From positions 372,001 to 436,000 of the forward strand of contig JAMPIV010005809.1 of the NCBI GenBank assembly GCA_024509875.1: a DNA stretch of 64,000 nt, written 5' to 3'. The stretch is from Oreohelix idahoensis (taxonomy: Eukaryota > Mollusca > Gastropoda > Stylommatophora > Oreohelicidae). The translations under genes were made by a program, and so were the position numbers. Position 1 is the first letter of the stretch. Every line of letters starts with the position of its first letter. The notes under the pieces are model-generated. The model saw only the letters and a list, made by a program, of their open reading frames with translations, ran no database searches and was not told the DNA's origin. Of this stretch, positions 10,246 to 19,949 are shown piece after piece.

Positions 10246-10264
10246 AAACTGACAAAGCACATTA

Positions 10265-10600
10265 GTCAAGATTTTTGTTGTTGTAGTTTAACTATGGCTG
10301 CTTAGCTCTTTCACAGACAATGCTAAGCAAAAAGAATATATAGCTGTTGAGTAGTGCTGTAAAGAGTGTTTGTGATTGTTGTGGACACCAACAATTGCTG
10401 TCTTCTGGGCAGGTGAGCAAGTGCTGAACTGTCTCATGGATGTGTACAGCTATGGCAATACGTCCCATGTAAGGGGGTCTAATTTGTTTAAGTGCTTGTT
10501 GAGTCTGGTGTGTTCTGTTCTCTACTCCACACATCGTAGGCTGCTGACTGTAGCCCAAATAAAATAGTCCCCTTCCTTTCCATCTCACACAGACTTCAGG
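10265..10600 (-). mobile_element. LINE 3' fragment with C-terminal zinc-knuckle-like remnant
   Basis: The minus-strand frame 10588-10292 contains 'ETVQHLLTCPEDSNCW', like the His/Cys motif ('TxEHLLxxCP') after the RNase H or RT domain of several non-LTR elements. The 3' end '...AGCAGCCATAGTTAAACTACAACAACAA' resembles that of family E. The rest of the element is missing. Confidence 0.6.
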
Positions 10601-10819
10601 CCTTCATACTTAAATGTCCAGTGGCAATAATAGCATGAAATGGGACATTAAATCTACATCTAGATGAATTCATCAGTTTTCAGTGAAGATGTACGGTCAA
10701 TGAGAGCAAACGTGAAACAGAAGTTTCATGTGACAAAGCAGGCAAATGCAATAAAAAACAAAAACATAAATTTTCAGCACACAGACTCCATTCTCTGCGT
10801 AGGTCTCCCAGGGTATCTG

Positions 10820-11235
10820 AGGAAACACTTCTGCTAACTCAAGCATGTCATATGAGGCAACTAATATGAGGCTGTACGTGGGGCCATACACTTCATCACA
10901 TAAAACATACTATCACAAAAACCATCACTGCAAGAGCAAGTGAATGAAAAAAAACAAAAGCACAAATAGTAATACGTCTTACTGGGAGAAAGGACAAGAA
11001 ATAACCTACGTTGCAGCCACAAGGCCTTCATCAGGGACAGACAAACGAAAAACAGAAGGGAAAGAAAGTGAGAATTAAATAGAGAACATAAAACTATAAA
11101 AATAAGAGAAAACACTCCCTGATGTGTGTCACATGTTGGACATAAAAATCATGAGCATGTGAATGCATTGATGCAGGCTATATGCAAGGGGGGGACTAGC
11201 TGCCGTGATGGTGGTGCCATGCTCTATAAGGAGCA
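10820..11235 (+). repeat. Family A repeat, split by a 200-bp insertion
   Basis: The 5' part (to about 10935) and 3' part (from about 11145, 'CATGAGCATGTGAATGC...CATGCTCTATAAGGAGC') match other copies. In between lies about 200 bp of unrelated sequence including 'GGCCTTCATCAGGGACAG', of unknown nature. Confidence 0.65.
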
Positions 11236-11628
11236 AAAAAGGAAAAACAAAACAAAAGAAGAAAACTCCACAAACTTACAAGATCTAATACAGCAAGACA
11301 CTAATCATGAAAAAAATCAACAACAACAAAAACAAGCACATGCAAATCCTAGTAGTTTAACTCTTAGTATCCGGCAAGCCCCGTGAAGTGGCTCGTTTTT
11401 GGTACCAAATATACGGCAAGCCAGTTCACGGGGCTTTTTACATGAAGTCTCTATCGGCAAAGAGTTAATGAAAAATTGTCGATGTTTTATCCAATCCAAC
11501 ATTTATAGTCACTTCCTGTATTCAGTCTGTTTACAAATATTAGCGTGGTTATCGTTTTGATGAGTTATTAAGTTCGATTTTTAGTGTTTTGTTTGGGTTT
11601 GATCGTAAACAAATTTGTTCTAACGAAA

Positions 11629-13145
11629 ATGGCTTCATCTTCAAACGATTGTAAGCAAAGGTTATCGGCGGTGCAAGTAGCACGACTTATTTCTTCTTGG
11701 ATCGAACATGAGGATGATCAGTTATCGAGTGATAATGACAGTTGTGATTCAGAATGTATTTTGCCCAGCGAAGATATATGTAATCAAAACACTGAATCAG
11801 ATGAGAAGGGGGCGTTTCCCCTAGCTGGTTCTGTCAGTAGTACTAGCACTAGAAATGCCAGGCCAGTGAAAAGACAACAAGGAAAAGGTAAAACTCCCAT
11901 GAAGAAAAGATAGGCCTACATCTAGATCAACCCATAAAGAAGCAGAATCCACAAGTACTGATGGTAATACAAGTAGCCTACAATGAATGAGGAAATTAGG
12001 TGGAATGAAGTTGATGCTGGCTCAACACAAAATGCTTTCCGCTTTGTACCGCCTCATGCTAGGATTACAGGTGTGAATCCAAATATTATACCTGATGATT
12101 CTTCTGCATTTTATTGTCTCAAAGCTCTTTTAACAAATGAGATTATAGATGAGCTTACTGTTTCTATAAATGAATATATTGCCTCATATACTGACTCTGT
12201 CAGTCAAATTCAGAAACGGCGACAAAAAGATCTGTCTATCAAAACTGGTATCCAGTTACATCTCCAGAACTGTGCAAGTTTTTTGCTGTGATAATAGCAA
12301 TGGGAATTGTGAAAAAAACCAGCCATTAGTGATTATTGGTCTAATGAAGGCTTTATGCAAACTCCCTGGTACAGACAGATGTTTACACGGGATAGGTTTC
12401 AGATGTTATATCACACGATGTTTCATGTGAGTGATGTAGACGCACAAGGTAAAGCAAAGATCGAACCATTTCTACAGAAAATGTTATCTAGATTCCAGGA
12501 AGCATTTTACCCTTACAAGGAGCTGTCTTTGGATGAAATGGTAATTGGGTGGAAAAGCAGATGGGCTCACAAAATGTTCAATCCAAAAAAACCATGCATT
12601 CTTGTTTCAAGTTGCGCAACAGTGGAAAGCAAGGACATCACCAATCGCTTTGGTGAAACAAAAAATAAACCACTGATGATTGATTATTACAATCAACACA
12701 TGAATGGATGGATGTGACAGAGTGGACCAAAGCATTATAACATATGGCACATTTAGCAGAAGAACAAGAAACAAATTTTCTTCTAGATTTTTGAAATAGC
12801 TCAGCTCAATGCGTATAAATTATTTGCACTGTCAAGAACAACAAATGCCAAAAAACAGAGCCTTCTTCAATTTAAACGGCAACTTGTCAATGAGCTCTCT
12901 CTTGTTGCTGCTGTGGATTTCCAGCAAATTTCTCCCAGGATTGGACATGGCAATCAAGTGAACAATCCAGTAACAGACTAGGAGGAACAAACCATTTAAT
13001 TAAAAAATTCAAATCTCATCGCAACTGTGTCGTTTGCAGCACCCCTCAAGTAAGGGTCAGGACATCCTTTTATTGTGAAGGATGCACAAATAATCCCCAT
13101 CTACATCCAAATAACTGTTTTGCTGCTTATAGTAAAAGAAAATAG
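11629..13145 (+). pseudogene. piggyBac transposase pseudogene, copy 1
   Basis: Starts MASSSNDCKQRLSAVQVARL, acidic as in piggyBac N-termini, and ends with a Cys/His-rich tail (CVVC...C-x2-C...HLHPNNC) at 13143. The first catalytic Asp is present in 'ELSLDEMVIGWKSR' (near 12530) and the third-Asp region in 'CDRVDQ'-like sequence. The segment that should carry the second Asp is deleted after 'MFNPKKP', and several frameshifts and stops occur (for example after 11910 and near 12290). Not functional. Confidence 0.88.
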
Positions 13146-13167
13146 TTTGTGGTAAATATCAGTTGTG

Positions 13168-13940
13168 AAATCAGAGGCACATCTCCAATCCAACCTGCAA
13201 GTCTGGAAGGAAGAGCTGGAGAAGAGAGGGATGGTCATAAGCAGCTCTAAAACAAAATCCATGGTGATATCACGAGAAGAAAGAAAACATCAGATTAAGT
13301 TGGGAGAACAGGTCCTGGAGCAGGTCGACCACTTTAAATATCTCGGAGCTATTATAGACCGAAAGGGAGGCATCAAAGAAGAGTTGGCCACTCGAAAAGC
13401 AGCGGCTGGGAGACTTTTTCAGGCCATAAATCGTGGATTCCTCAGCAAGAAAGAGGTTGGTAAGAAAACGAAGATGGCTGTATACCGCTCCACCTATGTC
13501 CCAGTCTTGACATATGGATGCGAGTCGTGGGCAATGACTACAACCCACAAAAGCCAGATCCAAACCTCAGAAATGAGGTATCTGAGGAAAGTGGTTGAAG
13601 TAACAAGAAGAGACATGGTCCACAACCAGACGATCCGTCAAGGCCTAAAATCCCATCCGCTGCAGACCCAAATAGAACAGTCCCAACTAAGATGGTTTGG
13701 CCATGTCTGCAGAATGGGAGAAGATCGGCTACCACGACAAGCATGGGAAACAAACAGCAAGGGATCCAGACCTCCAGGACGACCCAGAGTCCGCTGGGAG
13801 GACAACATTAGACAATCTTTGAAGGACCGAGGACTAGAATGGAACCAGGCCAGGAGGAAGACAGCTGATAGAATGGTCTGGCGCTCTCTCTTCCAAACCT
13901 CTACACCTCACGGTAGAAGGGGAACGACTAAGTAAGTAAG
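13168..13940 (+). mobile_element. RTE-type LINE fragment nested in piggyBac copy 1
   Basis: Perfect 15-bp target duplication TAAATATCAGTTGTG at 13153-13167 and 13941-13955; the second piggyBac copy shows the empty site near 53287. A frame of about 256 codons (to 13935) holds the region after the RT active site: 'KLGEQVLEQVDHFKYLGAII', 'YGCESWAM', 'LRWFGHVCRM' and 'GRPRVRWEDNI'. It is 5' truncated and ends (TAAG)n. The open frame suggests a recent insertion. Confidence 0.93.
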
Positions 13941-14159
13941 TAAATATCAGTTGTGTATAAAGTGTGTACATAGTTTATTTTCGTCATGATTTTTCAATAT
14001 GTGACCTGAACATTTCAAAAGGAAACATTTTTATTTAGTATTCAAATAAAATTGAAACTTGTCTGTGTTCCGTATAATTGGATGAAAGTGGTTCTAGGAG
14101 TTCCAGACTTCCAAATTGGATTATTTTTGTGGGTAAGTACAACTTTTTTCCACATTTTT

Positions 14160-15310
14160 TAATATTTTAAAAATGTTATGCACTCATTACTGTATATGTT
14201 GCATGCATGTTTAACACCACTTAACAATTAAGTTAGGTGCATGTCAAAGGGGTTTCATTTCTCTATATTTAGATATATAACACTTCATGTTATCATTATA
14301 AATAAATTATTTAATGCAAAATCAGTAACGGTAGTCATGTCTGTGAATAAAGGTTAAAATATTTGTGCGCTTTATCTAAATATACCCAAAAAATTCAAAT
14401 TGTAATAAAAACTTTATTTGTGCTCAGAAACAACTCCAACTTTCCTACATTATGTGAAAATGGGTGTACTTTAAAATGAAAGTAGGTTTAGGGGTAGAAG
14501 TTTACCAGAATTAATTATACATATTGATAAGGACAATTTGTTTTTCAATTTTTTATCTTTTTAAATTTTTCTGCATTCATTACTGCATATGTTTCATGCA
14601 TGTTTAAAATCATTAAATAATTCAGTTAAGTGCATGTCAAAGGGGTTTAATTTGTTCATTTGTCTATATCATTTTAGATATATAAACTTCATGTTATCAT
14701 TATAAATAAATTGTGCGCTTTAATTCAGTTAAGTCAGCATAAATAAAAAGTTTGGGGTTTATCTAAATATTTGATAAGGACAAAAATCTTTTCAAATTTG
14801 TCTATTAAATAATTCAGTTAAGTGCATGTCAAAATTCATTTGTCTATATTTAGATATATAACACTTCATGTTATCATTATTAATAAATTATTTAATGCAA
14901 AATCAGTAACAGCAGTCATGTCTGTAAATAAAGGTTAAAATATTTGTGCGCTTTATCTAAATATACCAAAAAAATTCAAATTGTGATAAAAACTTTATTT
15001 GTGCTCAGAAACAGCTCCAACTTTCCTACATTATGTGAAAATGGATGTACTTCAAAATGAAAGTAGGCTTAGGGGTAGAAGTTTACCAGAATTAATTATA
15101 CATATTGATAAGTACAAATTGTTTCTCAATTTTTTCAATTTTAAAATTTTTCTGCACTCATTACTGTATATGTTGCATGCATGTTTAACAACACTTAACA
15201 ATTAAGTTAAGTGCATGTCATAGATGTTTCATTTTTCTACATTTTAATATATAACACTTTATGTTATCATTATAAATAAGTTACTTAATGCAAAATCAGT
15301 AAAGGCAGTC
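14160..15310 (+). repeat. Internal tandem repeats in the piggyBac 3' region
   Basis: A module containing 'TTGCATGCATGTTTAACA', 'AGTTAGGTGCATGTCAAAGG' and 'GCTCAGAAACAACTCCAACT' recurs three to four times with deletions. The second piggyBac copy has about two modules (53505-54080). Confidence 0.8.
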
Positions 15311-15484
15311 ATGTCTAAAAATGTACTCTCTGAAATCAGCTCGTAAAAACGCGGTTTTTGAGCACGTATACTAAGAGTTAATAACAATAAATAAACATAT
15401 AATATGATAAAAGTCATCTGTATTAAGTAGATTATTAATCTTCTGAACAAAACTAAAAACAAAACAAACTGGGAATTACAAGAC

Positions 15485-15770
15485 TGTATAAAAGGTAAAG
15501 GTAAAAGATCCCGTTACACGCCCAATGAGGCATATTGGGAATACGGTGTCAGGCCCATATTTTCTTGACCATCGGCACACTAGGGGTGATGTGGTCAGCA
15601 TCACACCGGCCGCCTTAACCTTCCCAGAGTTGCTCTGGTACCCAATTCATGAGGCTGGGTCGACCCCGGAGCCGTTTGTGGTCTAACAAATCTCACCTCA
15701 ACTGGGGATCGAACCATGGACCACCGAGCTAGGAAGCCAGTGTACTCACCACTGTGCTACCACGGCTCTA
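15485..15770 (-). mobile_element. Family C tRNA-headed SINE
   Basis: The minus strand begins 'GAGCCGTGGTAGCACAGTGG' with B box 'GGTTCGATCCCCAG' and ends '...AACGGGATCTTTTACCTTTACC', a TTTACC-type tail. Copies also at 23785-24065 and 45509-45785. Confidence 0.85.
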
Positions 15771-15794
15771 CAAGATTGTATAACGTTACATATT

Positions 15795-15950
15795 TTCATC
15801 ATCATTATCATTCTCTTTTCACTCATTCATATTGGAGCACGGAGCCACCACTGCAGTTAGTTTTCTTGCAGAAAGACTGCCCCAACACAGTCATGTGCTC
15901 TAGTAGTTTTAGTTCCTGTAGCAACTTGTTTTATAAGATGAGGTTAAATT
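15795..15950 (-). repeat. Family A repeat, truncated
   Basis: (CAT)-rich start followed by 'GGAGCACGGAGCCACCACTG'. It merges at the right into the 112-bp tandem repeat. Confidence 0.7.
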
Positions 15951-15957
15951 ACATATG

Positions 15958-16380
15958 TAGGTCCTGGTGTGTGTTTATATGTATGCGTACAGTGTAGAGA
16001 AGAAGGCAGAGAGAAGTACAAAGAAGAAAAGATACGATATGAACCAGTCTAATACAATTACATATTTAGGTCCTGGTGCGTGTTTATATGTATGTGTATA
16101 GTGTACAGAAGAAGGGAGACAGAGGTACAAAGAAAAAAAGATACAATATGAACCATTTAGGTCCTGGTGCATGTTTATATGTATGTGTATAGTGTAGAGA
16201 AGAAGGGAGACATAGGTACAAAGTTGAAAAGATATGATATGAACCAGTCTAATACAATTACATATTTAGGTCCTGGTGCGTGCTTATATGTATGTGTATA
16301 ATATAGAGATGAAGGGAGACAGAGGAACAAAGAAAAAAAGATACAATATGAACCATTTAGGTCCTGGTGCGTGTTTATAT
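15958..16380 (+). repeat. Tandem repeat, about 112-bp unit, left block
   Basis: About four units of 'TAGGTCCTGGTGCGTGTTTA...GAAGAAAAGATACGATATGA...CAATTACATAT', one shortened. The array resumes at 17419 after a LINE insertion. Confidence 0.88.
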
Positions 16381-17418
16381 ATAAGCCTCTATGCCAAGCC
16401 TCTATGCCAACTGTACGTGTAGCGTTGGGCAGAGCAACCTAACCTTTGAGGTGAAGACAGGAGTACGACAGGGATGCCCCTTATCAACCACTCTATTTTT
16501 AACAGTCATAGACTGGGTGATGCACCAGACAACAGAGGGCAGTCCAAGAGGAATAAGATGGACTACAATTTCTACAATGGAAGATCTGGAATATGCAGAT
16601 GACATTGCACTACTAGCACATTCACATCAACACATCCAGGAAAAAATGGATAGACTTAATAAGTATAGCCAGCAGGTGGGCTTGAACATCAATCTAAAGA
16701 AGACAGAGGTCATGACGCTCAATGTGAGCAACCCTGAGCCCATATCAGTAAGGAATCAGCAACTGGAACAGACAAACACCTTCACATACCTAGGATGCAT
16801 AGTAACACCAGACGGCAGAGCAAGCAAAGACATCAACAACAGAATGAACAAAGCAAGAACAGCCTTTTTTAGTCTAAACAACATCTGGAAGTCCTCTCAG
16901 TATAGCAGAAGCACAAAATTAAGATTATACCAGAGCTGTGTGCTTTCTGTGCTTCTCTATGGTGCGGAATGCTGGAGAGTTACAGAGAAGGAAATGTCGA
17001 AATTGTCCTCTTTTTACACAACATGCCTAAGAAAAATTCTCCTAATCTTTTGGCCGAATACCATCACCAACCAAGATCTGCTTACCGGAGCAAGCAAGAG
17101 GACATGCACACCATCATAGCTGGCAGACGCTGGAGCTGGGTTGGCCATGTTCTCAGAAGAGACTCAGACGCCATCACAAGAACAGCTATGCTATGGACCC
17201 CTGAAGGACAACGAAAGAGAGGCCGACCAAAAACAACTTGGCGGAGGACTGTGGAGGCTGAGATGCAAAGAATGAACCAGAGTCGGGGCACTGTACAAAG
17301 GATGGCCACCGACCGAGCAAAGTGGAATCAATTTGTTGTTGCCCTACAAGACGCCACCAGGCGTGATGGCCACTGACTGCTTTGACGGTCGGCGGCTAAG
17401 GATCAAATAAGAAGAAGC
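16381..17418 (+). mobile_element. Second LINE lineage (LINE2), 5'-truncated, inserted in the tandem repeat
   Basis: Encodes the C-terminal half of a reverse transcriptase over two overlapping frames (16391-17119 and 16969-17376), so at least one frameshift. Visible RT motifs: 'GVRQGCPLSTTLF', the active-site 'LEYADDIALL', 'LKKTEVM', 'FTYLGCIV' and the tail 'GRPKTTWRRTVEAEMQRMN'. It ends 'CTAAGGATCAAATAAGAAGAAG'. Flanking 'TGTTTATAT' on both sides fits a short target duplication, though the host repeat itself contains it. Confidence 0.88.
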
Positions 17419-17530
17419 ATGTTTATATGTATGTGTGTAGTGTAGAGAAGAAGGGAGAGAGAGGTACAAAGAAGAAAAGATACGATATGAACCAGTCTAA
17501 TACAATTACATATTTAGGTCCTGGTGCATG
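17419..17530 (+). repeat. 112-bp tandem repeat, right block
   Basis: One further unit, continuing the array interrupted by the LINE. Confidence 0.85.
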
Positions 17531-17785
17531 CAGTGGCCCCGTGTAGTTCTGGGGGAGGGCCTCTGAAGAGACAAAGTAAGAATAGGATTACTGTACAATT
17601 AGGCATGTCGTACAAGACGACTATTATGAGGTTGTGCACGGAGCTGGCAACCTCACTGTGTGAAACAAAACTGCCGCAGAAACCACTACTGCCTTAGCAT
17701 GTGATTGTTTGGTGCAGGCTTCCAACTAGGGGACCAGCTGCCGTAGTGGTTCCATGCTCTGTAAATAAAAATGATGATGGTATGA
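17530..17785 (+). repeat. Family A repeat with (ATG)n tail
   Basis: 'CTCTGAAGAGACAAAGTAAG' to 'CCATGCTCTGTAAATAAAAATGATGATGG'. Confidence 0.75.
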
Positions 17786-17789
17786 CAAA

Positions 17790-18110
17790 GTCACAAATGT
17801 GGAATTGATGACAAGAACCAGACAAGTGCCAGTGGAACAAGAGTTGAGAAGAAGATGCTGGCGATGGATAGGACACACATTGAGGAAACCTGTTAATAGC
17901 ATTACAAGGCAGTCCTTGTTCTGGAATCCACAGGGAAAGAGAGGCAGAGGTAGACCAAAAAACACATGGAGAAGAGAACTGGAAACAGAGGTGAAAATGA
18001 TGAGAAAAACATGGAAAGAACTTGAGCCATCCGCTCACGACAGGACAGGAAGACTTGGCATGTGTTTGCTGAAGGCCTATACTCCTTGGGAAGCTAAAGG
18101 GTATTGATTG
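17790..18110 (+). mobile_element. Third LINE type (LINE3), C-terminal fragment
   Basis: Open frame 17799-18107 contains 'RRRCWRWIGHTLRK' and 'GKRGRGRPKNTWRRELETE', a non-LTR C-terminal signature related to LINE2 but distinct. It ends 'GAAGGCCTATACTCCTTGGG...TGAATAAA'. Other copies: 25850, 31563, 42140, 48240 and 49395. Confidence 0.8.
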
Positions 18111-18237
18111 ACTGAATAAAAAAACACAGACAAAATGCATTATTATGAAAACATAAAGGTAGAAAACAAATAAACAAGCACACAATACTGAGCAAATAAT
18201 TAAAAACAGAATATTTCAGGCGGTTGGTCAAACTTAC

Positions 18238-18366
18238 TTTCTGCAGGGCAAGCACATACACTGGAACTATATTAGCAATAAGGCTGAATGTCCAGAACAA
18301 GAAAACAACACAGGGAGATGAGACCCCTGACCTCTGTGATAATATCATTAGTACAAAAGCCAGTAC
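18238..18366 (-). CDS. ABCC transporter exon 4 (TMD0 helices 3-4)
   Basis: 129 bp, 43 codons, phase 0 at both ends. Acceptor CCAATAG ends at 18367; donor GTAAGT starts at 18237. It reads VLAFVLMILSQRSGVSSPCV and continues through a hydrophobic segment to ...VYVLALQK. The 'basic residues-G-V-x-S-S' stretch between two helices is characteristic of MRP1 TMD0 (residues about 124-131 here). LINE fragment debris begins about 130 bp downstream in intron 4. Confidence 0.86.
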
Positions 18367-18859
18367 CTATTGGAAATAATCAAGAAAACAATTAAATATA
18401 CATATTTATGTTGTTTTTTTTCAGGCATGTGTAAAAAAAAGTAGAACAATAGAATTAAAACACAGGAATACTTGGTATAACAATAAGTGGTCAAATCTTT
18501 TATGAAGTATATATATCATAACATACAATTTAAAAAAAAAAAAAAATTTTTAATCTGAAAACCACTAAAACATACCAAGTTAAACTGAAAATATAATCTT
18601 GGGTATTCACAATGTTCCAAAATGTCAACTTCTCTATGCTTGTAAGTTCACACAAATTTGTATCTATAGAAGTAAGAAAGATTGTTCTTCAGTGTTACAT
18701 ATGGCAGATCCTGTCATATGGAAGTGAGCCATGGACCGTAATTAAAGCAGCAAGGAGATCCATATAGACCAAAGAGAAATTTTATAGCAGAACATTAACA
18801 ATATCATGGAAGCTTTACAAGAAAAACAAGAAAGTCTGTTACATATAAAAGGTCAAGGT

Positions 18860-19085
18860 AGTCCCATAGCAGATACTGCCGAAGGGGAGGGAAGCGTTAG
18901 AGACTTCACCTTACTAGGTCCAGCATCGAGAGGTGGGGGTGACCAGTTCTCTTCCTCGCTGCCTTTTCCTTCCCTAACTCAAAGTACCCATTTACAGCTG
19001 GGTAGACTGAAGCGTAGTGATACCGTCAATCAAACGCGGCACGTTTGCCAAGAGACCAGCGCTCTAACCACTCTGCCAATGAGAT
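18860..19085 (-). mobile_element. Family B SINE, best copy
   Basis: The minus strand starts 'CATTGGCAGAGTGGTTAGAG', an A-box-like tRNA head, followed by 'GCGTTTGATTGAC' near the B-box position, and ends '...GGACTACCTTGACCTTTT'. The head makes it tRNA-derived; it is not itself a tRNA gene. Confidence 0.85.
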
Positions 19086-19089
19086 GCTC

Positions 19090-19860
19090 CTGTTGTGCAT
19101 ACCACAATAAAACAGTCCAGTTTTTTTCATTTTCTTTTTTGATACCTTTGGAGAAGAGGAAAGCTGGAATTACACTGTGACAACTGCAAGATTAATGGGA
19201 GCAGACGCCAGCGAGGACGACAAAGAGAGAAAAGATACTGGACAGTTTAACACCACGGCATGGAAAATTCTCAACAACACAAATAATAAGCAGCACCAGG
19301 GACAGAAAGTTAGGCAAAGGCACAAATGTCTATGCTACTTCGGACATCACTTGAACAAGGCACATTTATAAATCGGGGATGCTATACAATACATTTAAAA
19401 TTTACAAATTACATTTGATTTCCTCAGGATGCACTAAACCACACAACTTTCTCTTTCCAATTAAGAAGTTCTATCAGAGACCTTCCACGATACACAAATG
19501 ATAAGTGGCTTATATTAACCTCCTAAATTATGTAAATCCTCTGGTTTGTGCAAGATAACCATCAAGGAGGTTAAAGATAATCTTCCAAGCATATAAAATA
19601 TGTTACAGTAACAAAAATTAAAAATATTTAGGTCAAATGTCAAAAACATTCTTCCTCACGGATCAGAAACATGCCATCAAAAACACAGACCAAACAGTTA
19701 CAAACACTCAAAAATGAAAGTGCACCCTTAGTGTCATTGGCATTCTGTGAAATTTGATTGAAGGTCAGAAGAACAACAATCATATAAATACTTTCAAATG
19801 AGTGCAGAGAAACATGAAAATAATCAGCAAGAGTAAAAATATACAATACTGCATTGCAGA
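19090..19860. other. Intron 3/4 sequence without recognised features
   Basis: Only short ORFs with no motifs. I considered a minus-strand exon at 19640-19846 and rejected it. Confidence 0.5.
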
Positions 19861-19949
19861 GAAAGAGAGGAATGGTGATCTCTTACTTATTTACTTAGTC
19901 GTTCCTCTTCTACCATGAGGTGCAGAGGTTTGGAAGAGAGAGCGCCATA

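Larger units (their letters stand above)
11357..15381 (+). mobile_element. piggyBac element, copy 1, decayed, about 4.0 kb
   Basis: TTAA at 11357-11360 and 15378-15381 with inverted ends TTAACTCTTAGTATCCGG and (inverted) TTAACTCTTAGTATACGTGC. It contains a broken transposase reading frame (11629-13145), a nested RTE fragment (13168-13940) and a 3' region of internal repeats. A related shorter copy is at 51909-54135. Confidence 0.9.

Noticed and set aside
18860..19085. tRNA gene-like A and B boxes here and in the family C, D, F and G repeats
   Set aside because: The sequences recur as repeat heads followed by SINE bodies, and none folds into a clean full tRNA cloverleaf by eye.
19640..19846. 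Possible minus-strand host exon between ABCC exons 3 and 4
   Set aside because: Exons 3 and 4 join in phase into a complete helix, leaving no place for it, and it has no family motif.
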